NCBI RefSeq assembly: GCF_014898815.1
Contig: NW_026515549.1
Span: forward strand, 496,001-560,000
Direction of reading: 5' to 3'
Source of the DNA: Panonychus citri
Lineage: Eukaryota > Arthropoda > Arachnida > Trombidiformes > Tetranychidae
Length of the DNA: 64,000 nucleotides
Shown one piece after another: positions 9,837 through 22,300 of the stretch; the first letter of the stretch is position 1; every line of letters starts with the position of its first letter. The position numbers were made by a program, and so were the translations under genes. The notes under the pieces are model-generated. The model had not been told where the DNA came from, did not search any database, and saw only the letters and a program-made list of their open reading frames with translations.

Positions 9837-11867
9837 TCAGTATGACACAGTTAATTTACAAGTATTAGAATCATATGAATTTTATTTTAACACACATCGG
9901 TACTTGATTTATACATTATTTAAAGTTCAAATGATGTCCTGGATTCAAGAATTCACTTCTCAGTGGACTAAAGGATTTAATTCATTCGACAACAAATCAT
10001 GTAATTGGTGCCCAGGAAAATCGGAAAACGCTTGCAATACAAGTTGCTTTTTATTTAAGTCGATTGTTGATTTCTGATGAGGTTACTTGGATAATCATGG
10101 ATTAAATAAGAAAATGACCTTTAGGATGGAGAGTGGATAGATGAATATTCCAACTTAGTTCATTTGACTTTCGGTTGTCTGTCAATTTCTCACCAAATTA
10201 TTTTAATTGTGGGACATTTTAATTCGTCAAAATTTCCTGTGCTTATATTTCAATATGAAAGTGTATGTGAGGAACATTAATTGCCCTCATGTGAACTTAG
10301 TAGATGTGAATTCGGATTTTAACCGTCGAGTTTTAAATATCTTTTCTTCTGATGTCAAAGGCAAATTATCAATGAGACATTTTCTTAATTTTGTCTTGAT
10401 CAATTTACTTTTCTGTATAAACTGAATTTCCCTTTCAACATTTTTCCAGATAATCATGTTAATTTGATTCGCTGAACTTTTAAGTTGAATTTGTCGGTCT
10501 CGCCTATGAAAGATTTTAGCACTTTTCTGATTTGCCAAACGTAATTTAGAATCTTCATCGAGGTGCATTCGATTTTTGGCCTTCGAAAGGACAAATGCTG
10601 AAACTTTAAGATTCGAAAGTGTTTTCTATTTTGATTCGTTTGTTAAGGTCTTCATCTAGTCGCGAATACATAACTTTCTTTGATTCCTTGTTAATTTAAA
10701 CTATTAAAATGAATTTCAACTGATTATCACTCCCGAAATGATTCTGACGATTTCTTTGGTTTCTCTTATTTACATTGGATTTTTTACGAAAAACCTAAAC
10801 TTTTGTAGTGCACTGTAGTTTTAATTCTCCTACGTTTGTGTTAAATTTGTGTGATTACCAGTTTATTTGATCTATAATTGGGTCAATATTAATTTAATGG
10901 TATTAGTTGATTGTCTCCGTCATGTTTTGTCGTAACTCGTTACCAAAGGTAATATGGAGATTGAAATTATCACACTAATTAACCAAATTAATTGGAATCT
11001 CAGCCAGTAACTATCACAACTTTCAAATGAACAAATGAATGAGTCAGTTAATTAAGTTTACATGCAAATATTTAATATATAATATTTTACAAATTTTTGA
11101 TTGTTGACAATCAAAAAAAACAGATTATGTTTAACCAACGCTTTTAATTTGTTGTTCATCAGATTGTTAATCAGAATTGTTGTAAATGATTTACTATTAC
11201 CGACTAATACATAATCAACTTATTTCAATTAGTAATAATATTTATAGTATCTAATTGTGCAATTTGTTACTTCGGGTCATTTTTAATTGTTATTTTGTTT
11301 CCAATTTAATTTAATTGAACAAAACTTTCGAGGTCAATGATAATTAATCAAGGGAAAAAGGGAAAACCATTTCAAAGATCAGGTCAATCAATCCAATCGA
11401 AGTTGAAAATTAGTTCGATTGCGAACAAAAAAAAACGTTTCATGGCAAAAGCGAAAGTTAATTGAAGACGAAGAGGAAAAGACAATGATCATTGTAGTAA
11501 TTAGTTAATAGTTAATTATGACGATGACGATAATGATAATAATAATAATGAATTATGGTGAGAGGATGAAGATGAATTGGTTTGATGATGAAATGATGAA
11601 TGTTGATGATTATGATTTTGTTCATTAAATTGTTGATGAGATTCGAATTATTTGTTTTTTAATTGGCAGCTTGAACATAATTAATTAATCATCTTCTCAT
11701 GATTTGTTTTCTTTTTGCTTAATTGTTGTTTGACGTCAATGTTTTTATTCAATTGGCTCTTGGATTTTAATGGTTTAGCTAAATTTGGTTTATTGTTTAT
11801 TTTATCAATCATTTAACTTGGACGTTGATTGTTGGTTGATTACAGATTTTCAAAGCACTAAAAAGAC
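9837..11867. other. Intergenic region and probable disco/basonuclin 3'UTR
   Basis: About 2 kb between the 3' ends of RpS9 (plus) and the disco gene (minus). Minus-strand AATAAA signals at about 11789-11794 and 11797-11802 lie about 70-80 bases after the disco stop. A short plus-strand frame (9931-10077, 48 codons, Trp- and Cys-containing, start MMSWIQEF) is open but has no recognised relative. A coding-like minus-strand fragment is listed separately. The part from about 11480 to 11640 is GAT-rich. No other gene is seen. Confidence 0.5.
10287..10671 (-). other. Coding-like fragment of unknown identity, possibly a decayed gene
   Basis: On the minus strand ATG 10671 opens a 21-residue frame (MYSRLDEDLNKRIKIE...) that stops at 10606. 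The overlapping next frame is open from about 10628 down to the stop at 10287. It encodes about 112 hydrophilic residues, including AKNRMHLDEDSKLRLANQ and KIFHRRDRQIQLKSS. Local codons look less repetitive than the surroundings, and the two frames would join only with a shift. I do not recognise the protein. It may be a broken gene, an exon of something unseen, or chance. Confidence 0.2.
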
Positions 11868-12322
11868 TCAAGCATCCTGGTGACTCTTGGAACAGGATAT
11901 TGGTGATAATTCCCGGCGGGAATGGTGCGAGTTGCTTGTGGTGGTGAGTGAGAGTGGAGGTGGTGAATGTGATGAGGATCGTTTAGTGTGTGATGAAATT
12001 GGAGGTGAAAGTGAAAAGGGAATCGTCGGCGTTGAGCCCGCTCCAGGCGACAGTCCCGGCGATGAGGAGACTGACGGTGATCGCCCTGATTTCGGGTGGG
12101 ACAATGATGAGGGCGGCGGTGGTGGTAGTCCAAAGGAGGATGAAGGTGGAGGTGTTGGTGATGAGACAGTTAATGATGGAGATAACAATTTGTTGAAAGG
12201 TTCTCGAGATAATTGAGTGAGCTCCTCGAAATGGCTCGAATCATAATGATCCTTCAATCGTGATCTCTCACTGAACGACAATGATTTACAAAAGATACAG
12301 ATTAAATTACCATCAGCGTCCG
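11868..12322 (-). CDS. disco: Disco/basonuclin last exon: single C2H2 finger and Pro/Ser-rich C-terminus
   Basis: The acceptor ...ATCCCAG| precedes 12322 and follows a good pyrimidine tract (CCACCCTCTCTTTT). The exon begins CG GAC GCT GAT in phase with the T left by the exon ending at 12415. It encodes DADGNLICIFCKSLSF and completes a finger with Cys codons at 12299 and 12290 and His codons at 12248 and 12233. The Cys-to-His spacing is 13 rather than 12. It aligns with the first finger of the third basonuclin pair (HYKTVHL versus HYDSSHF), but the partner finger is absent. A Pro/Ser-rich tail rich in SPP and SHS follows, ending TGA at 11870-11868. Without splicing, the upstream frame would stop at 12302. 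Confidence 0.75.
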
Positions 12323-15300
12323 CTGGGATTTTGCTAATTCAAAAGAGAGGGTGGAAACACCGATTCGCGCCAATAGGCCAAAGTTATTTGCTTTATCAAC
12401 ATTATTATTATTACAATTTATAATCTTATTATTATCGATATTGTTATTGTTGCTATTGCCCAAAGTGCCCGATTCAGTTGATCGTTCATGATGAGATGAT
12501 GAATGATGGTGTTGATGATAATGATGATTTGACAAATGACGAGATTGATAATGGTGACCATTGGGTTCTGGTGAAGCTCGATTACTATGTGGACTTGACC
12601 CTCCAGGGCTAATTGACCTTCTTTCATGTTGATTGTGACGATAATGGCGATCATGTTGATGATTACCTCTTGAAGAGCTATGGTTGGTTGGTACTGGTGA
12701 AACTGATCGACGATTTGAATGGTCTGATGGATGAAGATGAGAGGAAGATGAAGGTGATGAGTAATCACGATTCGGTGGTGATGATGGACTTGAGGTTGTA
12801 CTTTTCGTTGTTGTTGAGGTCAATCCGGTTGCCGTTGTTACCGTCAAACCGATGTTGGTATCGTTATTGTTTGATAATCTTCCACCGCTCGATGATTGTG
12901 GTGACAAATCATCTCTCATTGAACCTTGCATATCGGCTGATCCTGAGCCAGGAAGACGAGTTGGCATCGTGAACGGAGTATGAGGGAAATTAGGAAATGG
13001 CATCGAAAACTGGGCTGTCATTGCAGCTAAAAGATCTTGAGGAATTCGACTCGAGTAAAGGTCGGTTAAATTAAACGACGGTGAATCATAAAATCGCGAT
13101 AAAAGATCATCTCTCATCACATTGGCACCAGAATATGGGAATAAAACATTAGCCCCGCCCGCTGCAGCCGCTGCCGCAACGGCTGCGGCCTTGTCAAGGC
13201 CGAAAGGAATTCCTTTGTCAGAATGAGTTGATAATAATTTACGATGAAGATTCATGTTAGCTGAATGCCGATCTCGAGATCGTTTCGACGGGAAAGCGGC
13301 ATTACAGCCCTCCACGTTACATTTGTGCATCACTTTAAGGTGAACATTTTGATAGTGCGTTTTAACGCCAAAGTGATTTTGAAATGTTTTCCCACAGGTA
13401 ACGCACCTTCGAGGGTTATCTTTGTCAACGGGAATCTCAATTGGTCCAACTAACGATGCATCACGATAAATGGGTGTTGTCAATCCAGGTAAAGTCGATG
13501 GATGAACTGGACTTGTAAAGTGATTATTAGCTAATGACGTTGATGATCCGGTTGAATTTTGATATTGAGATGATTGCTGATGATTATTAGAATTGTTTTC
13601 TGATTCATTTGATGATCGTTCATGTTTAGGTTCATGAAGAGAAATGTTTTGAATTGATCCGTGGCCTCCGTTGCTCATGTTGCTGGATAAAGAGTGATGA
13701 GGTTGGTGTAAAGATGAAGTCGTGGATGAAGAAGAGGAAGATGAATGTTTGGAAGATCTATGATGACCAGAAGATTGTTCGGATTCTTCTAAACGATTTC
13801 GTTCTTTATTCGATTTACCAGATTCTTTAGTTATTTCCTTAGTTCTAATTCTCTCTTCACTTGGTACTTCGGGTCGACCTAATCCAAGTCCAGGAGCATG
13901 AAATGAAAGTGCAGGCGAACCAGGGAAAAGATTTGAATGAAGAGAATGATTAATCGAAGCATTCGATCCAGTTAAGCCCGAAAATGAGCCCATCGAGAGA
14001 CTTTCAAGATGTCGAAGTGGATTATTCTCGGCATTATCTCGGAAAAGATTAGCATCTAAAGTTAATCCAGTGGGTAATCCAGTCGCAAGAAAAGGTAACT
14101 TTGGTAAGCCACAATTTTCCTTCTCGTGTCCATCAACAGTTAAATTGGCGGAAGATGATGACCGGTTGCGTCCACTATTAAGATCACTAGTTGATTCCTT
14201 CCCGCTATTATCAGCCCCAGAAAGAGGTTTTCGTGATCGAGATGAAATTAATTCTGATTGATAGTTACTTTTCTTGGATAAATCCATAGTTCCAAAAGAA
14301 TCTTGATCTTCACGAATTTCATCCTCATCTTCAAAATCATCGCCCATCGCATCATCATTATCATTAACTTGCTGATCTAATTCAGATTCTTGTCGTTGTT
14401 GCGACTGTTGTCTCTCAATTCGTCTTTTACTTTCTTCATTGACTAATTTTCTAGATCGATTTGATTTTCGACGTCTAACTGATGAAGGTAACGAACCGTC
14501 TAACGAATCATCATCATCACCTTCATCTCCATCATCTTCTGGTTCATCTTCAGATTTGGAATCCTCATCATCTACAATATCATTATCATCCATTCTCCCA
14601 ATATAAGTTCCACTGGACGAATCATCACAAGAATCTCCTAACTCATTATCTTCATTATCCTCATCGTCATCATCTTCATCTGAAGCTCCTTCAATTAATG
14701 ATGGTTCACATCTAATTGGATTCAAACTTTTACGTTTCCTTTTGTTAGTTGATGTATCGATGTTGTTGATTACATTGTTACTATTGAATCCGGATGCGGA
14801 TAAATTATTAGCTGTTAAACGAGATGTGATTGAATTATTATCTCTATTTGAACCGTTGTTTAATCGAGTTGAATCGTGACGAACACTAAGATTAATTCCT
14901 TCCTCTGGTTCATTACTGTTTTCATCACAAGAGATCATCTCTTCATCTTCTCTTCTCATCTTTTTATTGGTCAGTGAGAGAGCGGAAGACATTTCACCTT
15001 CACGAGTTAATGTTTTAGTCGAAGAGGATGAAGCCGATGACGATGATGATAATCCTTTAGTTGTCGATGTTGGTAGAGAGGTGGTTGCGGTTGGTGTTGT
15101 TGATGAGCTCGCAAGAGTCGTCGATGTGGTGGTCATCATCATCATCATCTCTGTAGGTGAATGTCCGTCTCGAGATGAGGAGGGTGACATGTCCCTTGAA
15201 TGTCCATCTTTACCATCGCCGGTGTAAATTGACGATGATGAGGTTAGTTGACTTGATTCGGGATTACCCCTTTCCGAATCATAAAGAGCTGAAGTAAAAC

Positions 15301-18300
15301 CGTGAATCGAATTGGATAAAGAGACATGGGGATGAATTCCCTGTAAATGGGATGAAGAGGGGACAAGAGATGCCACGGAATGATTAGAGGAACTTCCTGT
15401 TCCGAGAATTCCGCCGGAAGAAGATAAAATATTCCTTCCCGATGGATTAACACCACTTACTCCACCCAATAATCCACCGGAGGTCATCACACTACCCGAA
15501 GGTGAACCATAATCTGGTGTTAATCCTCCTGCCATCATTTGATATGGTTGAGCTGATCGTCCATCATGTGGATTCATTTTTCGTCTTAAATTTGGTGTAT
15601 GAAGCTTAGGATTTGGATTAGCTGAGTGTCGATTGCGACTTCGTCTCGATGAAAAGGTCATTGTACAACCGGAAACTGTACATTGGTGCATTTCCTTCAA
15701 GTGAACGGCTGAATAATGAATTTTAAGTGCTCCTTTATCACAAAAGGTTTTCCTGCAAACATTACATGGGACTCGCTTTTTACCCGTCGATGGATTTGTG
15801 GTCATTTGACTGAGGACAACAGGATTTAATCGTTTCATTCGCATCGGATTATTGGATTTACGATGATGACGAGATGATGATTTAGATAAAGACGATGAAG
15901 ATAAAGACATATCATAAGAACCAGCGGATAAATTGATTACACTTTCACTCGTATTTGTATCAGTTTCACCATCAGAACCTGGACCTTCACCATCGGTCAA
16001 ACTCGACTCCGAGTTACCTGTTGATCGAGGTCTTCGAAGTCCAGTTGATGATGAAGACGTTAATCCTCTTGAAGAAGAATGGTGATGATGAGAATGATGA
16101 TGAGAATGATTGCCATGAGGAGAAGATGAAGAACGATGATGATGATGATGATGATGATGGTGATTATGGTGATGATGATTAGACGAAGATGAGGTTGATA
16201 ATTTAAACGAATCAGCTAAACCAGCGAGTCCTAAACTCGAAGCCATGTTGTTGTCTTTCGGCGAAACAAGTGAGAGGCTATTGTGGAGACTTTTAACAAT
16301 TTCATCAGTTTTACATGATAAAGTATTTCCGGTTGATGAAGATGAAGATAAATTATTGACACCGAGAGATGATGAACCTGGAAGATCACTTTTCATTGAA
16401 CTATTTACAGGAGGAGATGAGGATGAAGAGGGTTGGTGATGATTCCTATTTGAATTGTGTGATGAATTGCACCTAAAGTCAAAGGGTTGCTGATGCATTG
16501 ATGATGAGGTTGTGGAGGAAGATGAGGTCGCAACAACTGATGAAGTTGTTGTTGTTGATGAAGACGAAGATGATTGATAACGATTCAATGGAGATGGAGC
16601 ATTACCCGTCGTTAATACCAATGGACTTTGATGGTCATTCGGACGATGATGATGTCCACTTCGATCTGAATTAGTTGATGATCTATTTAGAGATGAGGTC
16701 GAATGATTTTGTTGATGATGACGATCATCTGGTGACATAATCGACGATCGTCCCATTGCAGTTAAACTAAGTGGAAGAGCTGATGGACTTTTACAATCAA
16801 CGGGATAATTTGGTGATGGTGATGATCGAAGTAAATTGTTGTTGTTACTATTAATACTATTGTTATTGCTCGAGGTGTTTGTTGATAATCTGGATCGAGA
16901 GGTTTTCTCGATAAATCGACGGATTTCACTGTCGATCGATTTCCCGTTTCCAGGGCCGAGATTTAATCCACTGGTGGATAAAAGATCTAAAGGTGACACT
17001 GAGGAAGAGGTTGTTGTTGTCGAAGTTGTTGTTGCACTAGTTAGAGATGATGAAGATAAAGATGAGGTCAAAGATGGTGTCGTGTTTGAAGGTGCAGATG
17101 AAGCGGCGGCGGCAGCAGCAGTTGCGGCCGCTGCAACGGTCATCAGATCGTTCCAAGGAAATCGATCGTTAAGAAGAAAATGATGAGCAAAACTTTTGGT
17201 CTGATTGTAACGAAGAAATTGTTGAAGAACTAAAATCTCTTCTTCGGGACTGACCATTGTCCATTTAGATAAATGTTTACCATCCGAATCCTAATAAGTT
17301 AATGGTTGGTAGGGAAGAGAAAACAAAGTTGAAGAAAAGAGAGAGAGAGAGAAAGTGAGTTAATGATCAGACAAGATGACGTTGTGTTGATGATGATGAA
17401 AAGAAGGAGGATTTTCAAGTTCGTAAACAAAATAAATTAGGGCAACAACGTTTTCGAAAAGTTTTTTTAAGGTCACGCGTTTACCGATGTTCGGTTCATC
17501 TTGAAATGTTTCAACTTGTGTCAAAACTAAAAAGTCAAATGCACAGAGACAGTTAGAGGGAGCCACAGGAAAAGAAGATGAAGAAGATGAGGGAGCAAAG
17601 TGAAGACTAAGAAGAAGGAGGAGGTAAAGTAGAAAGAGGGAGGTGGTTGATGAGAGTGAGAGAGAAGAGAGAGAAAGAGAAAGAGAATGATAGGCGTATT
17701 GTTCCAACGTCAAAGAAAGAAAGAGAGAGAGTCCAGTCCAGTCCAGTCCAGGTAAAAAAGAGAAAATGATGAGGATGATACAGAGAGAGAGAGAGAAGAT
17801 GAGTGTCAAGAGAGTAAAGAAAAGAGAGAGAGATGAGAGGGAGAAGGATGACAGTAAAAGAGCGTGAGAGAAAAGAGAAAGTGGAATGAGAGTTGATCGG
17901 TAATTGGTGTAGTTTGTTCATAAACCGACAAGTACAGTTCAAAGATGATTACAGGGAGTTAACAGGGGGTGGGTTGAGAGAGAGAGAGAGAGGGTGGGAG
18001 AGAGTATGAAAACTAGATTACTGGCACTTGAAAAGTGAGCAAACGTGAGCGTAAAACGATTGTAAGGGGAAGTGGACAAAGGGCAGTTATTGGTTAATAG
18101 AGTAAAAGTCACTCTGCCCATAGGCCATTACTTGGCTTTTTTAAGCGAAGATGATGAAGATGATGAAGTAGAATATGAAGATGAAGTTGATGATGAGAGA
18201 GAAAAGATGAAGAGGAGACAAAAGAAGGTTGGTATTGATTAGATAGAAACAGAACAAATTGCATTCTCGTTAAATTACAGGCTTCAAGTAATAAACGGAT

Positions 18301-18786
18301 GACAACCATCATCTCGATGGAAGAGAAAATGATGAAGATGATGAAGGAAAACATTTTACATTTCGTCTTCTTCCTTTGTCTTTTTCTTTCTTTACCTTTT
18401 CTACCTTCATCTTCTAAGGTCACTTTTCTTTCTCTCCGATAAACATTTTATTCTAAATCATTATCATTATCAGAATGATTATTTATTCCTCTTCTCTTTC
18501 TGTTATTATCATGTTATCGTGAATACTCATCAGAATAATGATTCATCGTCTCTTTCATCATCTTTTTGCTTCTTACTTTTTGTCACTTTCAATGCTCATA
18601 TTAAGACAAAATCTACAATTGTGATGATGAAGATAAAGATGATGATTGTTTTAAAATCCTTTTCCATAATATACTTCTGAACAGGTAAGAAAACTGAGAG
18701 AGAAAAACATTTTCTTTCAACATAAATTTACTTCTAATGGTTTTTTATTATTACTTTTAAAATAGTCACGAAATGAAGCAATAGCC

Positions 18787-18832
<46 letters not shown>

Positions 18833-19264
18833 ACCTCCTCCTGTATGAACAATCATCTCCATCCTCATCTTCATCCTCATCATCACTTTCATGATCACAT
18901 TCAGATCATAATCATCCCTTAAAAAACAACAAGCAAAAGGTTGTCAATTTAAATGAACAATTTAAACAACAATCTGTTGATTGTTGAAAAATAAATATAA
19001 ATATTATTTAATAATAGTTATGAATCATAATGATAATTGTAAACGATAACATTTATCTTTGCAAGACTATTAAAGGTTCAAGGGTAATGAAGACGATGAA
19101 GATAATCATCTTAAATCATGTTCATGTAAACTACAGGTAATCAAGTTAATTGCTTCTGTCACCGGAAAAACAAAACTATTTCACCTTAACTTATTTACCT
19201 GAGGCTAACTACAGGTAACGTTTACTGAAAGAGTTAATTTTTCAAGAGTAAAGATAAACAATTA

Positions 19265-19313
<49 letters not shown>

Positions 19314-22300
19314 TAACAATCAATTTTAACCAATGGTCATTAAAGATAATCAAGTAAACATCATCTCCGTATCAATCATAATCATCATTGCGATTTGCCA
19401 ATGACTTTTGCTTGTCTGTTAATTTAAGTTGATTGTTAACAATCAAGGGTAAAAACAAATTATAAATTAAAATTGAAACTATTTAATTGAACATATAATA
19501 TATTGGAGGACATAATAAACCAAGATCATGATTATAATCAACGTATTAATATAATATCATCTTAATCAACTTTAATTGTTGATTATTTTGATTGGAAGGA
19601 AACTTTTTTGTTACCTTCACTTAATTGTTGATGATCAGTCATCTGATTGTTGGTGTTTAAGGTTTTAATCAAAAAGCTTTTTTTTTGACAAAAATTTTCA
19701 TGTTGGTTAAAAATTCAATCATGATTAACTTGATTGGTTGTCTGTTGATTATTTTGATTGATAATAATAAAGTAGTAATCAAAATTAATCAATGATTTAT
19801 AAAAGGTATTAATCAAAATGTATCCAATCAATGCCGAAACTGAATAATCAATGGAATCAACAATTTACCAACAATTAGGTCAAATAATATATAACATGAA
19901 ATGACAAAAGTAGTTGAGTTTACTCAGATTGCTGATTAAATTGCTACAATTAAGAATTAATTATTACATCAGCATACACGCAATCAAATAATGATTAACT
20001 TGATGAAACCAATTAAAAAGTCCTAACATTTTAAATTGACAAAAAACAATAACAATTAAATGAATGGTTATCAATATGTTAATTGTTGATCAAAACTTTA
20101 ACAATTAACTGATTGACTGAGTAAATTAAATTATCAATTGAATCTTTTTTTGCTTCATGTCACAATTTATTTCACATTGAGTAATCAAATGATTAAATTA
20201 ATGTTGATTAACTTAATCATAATCATGAGTGTAACCATTTAATTATTATTTATTTTGTTTCTTGATTAATTAATTGTACAAGGTAAACATAATTTAGTTA
20301 TTCAATTATATAATTTTCAAAAGTGACGGTAAATAGTTTTTTGATTAACAATTTACTAATTGTGATTAGATCCTTTAATTGTTAACAATTTGAGACTATT
20401 TGATGATAAAAGACAATTTAAATTGTTGATGATTTAATTGAAATGTTAATTTGTTTCAAGACTACAATCAGCACGATTTGATTATTTTAATCAATTAGTT
20501 GTTACTTTAAATTGTTGGTCAATAGTTTTCTAGCTGATTAGTTACAATCAAAGTACAATTTAATTTGGTTAATCACTTTGAATTAACTTTTACTAATGTT
20601 ACCTCATCATAATCATCATTAAAATCATAATCTTAATCATCAATTAATAATCTGATAGTAATCATCTTGAACAATTAACTCTGTTAATCAATTGATTGTC
20701 AATTAAAGTTAATAACCAATAAGTTGATTGATCAGTTGATTGTTAATTAACTAATTTATATCTTGACCAACTTAATGAAAAGTAATAGAATCAGTGATTT
20801 AACAATTGAAATAATCAATTGGATACCAATTGATTTAATTAACTTGCAACTTTTGTCAACTCAATTAACAGCAGAAAGTTGATTGCGTTGAAATGACTGA
20901 ATCAACAATGATAATCGAAAACAAGAATAATAAATTGTCATTGATTGTCACCAAATAGACCATAAGTTTCACCAATCAATCAACAATCAATTGACAATCA
21001 AATCAAATTGAAAAAAAAATCGAGACTTGAAAAAAACAATAATATGAAAAACGATGAAAAAAAAGTTACATTGAATTCCTATTGGGACATGGAGCAGAAA
21101 CATGATGATAGTCATTGTAACTCTCCATCTCCCTCACTCAGTTCATTTTATCTTCCTCATCACCATGATGATGATGATGATCATCAATTCCATTGATTTC
21201 TAGTTAAATCTCATCATTTTGGGTGAATTTTAATACATAAATTCCAAGTCATTCCAAGCGAAATTTTCTGCAAAACTTTCACTCTTTTTACAGTTTTGCT
21301 GATGTTTGCAATTAAATAACAATAATCTAATCATGATGAATTATCATCGCAATTTAATTCACCTTTTTTTGGGTGAAAAATCACAAAAAAATTGGTGCAA
21401 AAAAAGCACAAAATCAATTGATAGTTAATCAAAATTGTCTTGAAAACATCAGATTCCGTCTTGGTTGTTGATTGAAGTAACAATGGATTCCTATGACTTG
21501 GCAAAATTAATGATAATCAGATTTGATTGTAACCTTTTATTTTTACATAATTGTGATTGTGTGTGCGATTCATTCACAATATTGGGTTACAATCAAAATT
21601 GATTGTCAATTTGTAATCTGTACAATTGAAAAAAAAAACAATAATCAAACTTGCTGGTGGTCAGTGAGATTGTTTAATTGTTACTCTGATTGTCGATTGT
21701 TGGGTTTTCAATGATCAACGTCATTTAGTTCCCAGGGTTGGTGTTTTGTTTACATATCAAAATGACGTTAATCAAAAGCGGAAGTTATTGCTAACAAAAC
21801 CTCAGTAACAAGTAATTTTTGGTTAGTTGATTAGGTTTAGATTTGTGTTAATTGTTCAAATGGTTACAATCAAGTAACTTCGGTGGTCTGAGGATGTTTT
21901 TGTTTTCAATTCCACCAAAGACTCATGTTGATTAACGAAAGTGCTGAAGTGTCAATGATAAACATAGAGATTGTTAGTCAAGGATAATCAACAGAACCGA
22001 CGATCTCTTTGCCTCCTCCTATTTCCGCCTTCCAATTTACCACTTCCACCACGAACTTTTTACCTCCCACTCCGTTTCCCTGAGCCATCAGAATGGGAGG
22101 TAAATATAAACTAAAATAAACAAGTGTCATCAATCCAAAGATAGTAACTGTTAATTTCGGTCTAATTGTTTACAGAGAAAAGTTGATTTTTTCTCAGAAG
22201 AAAAAATCCTCATCATGATCATCGTAATTAATAATCACTCATTTGAGGTTATCTTTGCAATTGCTTTAAAATCAACAATAATTTTCACTGATCGAAGTTT

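Noticed and set aside
12613..17183. Several plus-strand frames opposite the disco large exon (Asp/Val-rich, His/Leu-rich)
   Set aside because: They mirror Ser/His/Asn codon runs of the real exon and have no domain, start context or splice structure.
17360..18423. Minus-strand Leu/Ser-rich frames upstream of the disco large exon
   Set aside because: They are translations of the CT-rich intron 3' region (LSLSLS). The acceptor at 17291 separates them from the coding exon.
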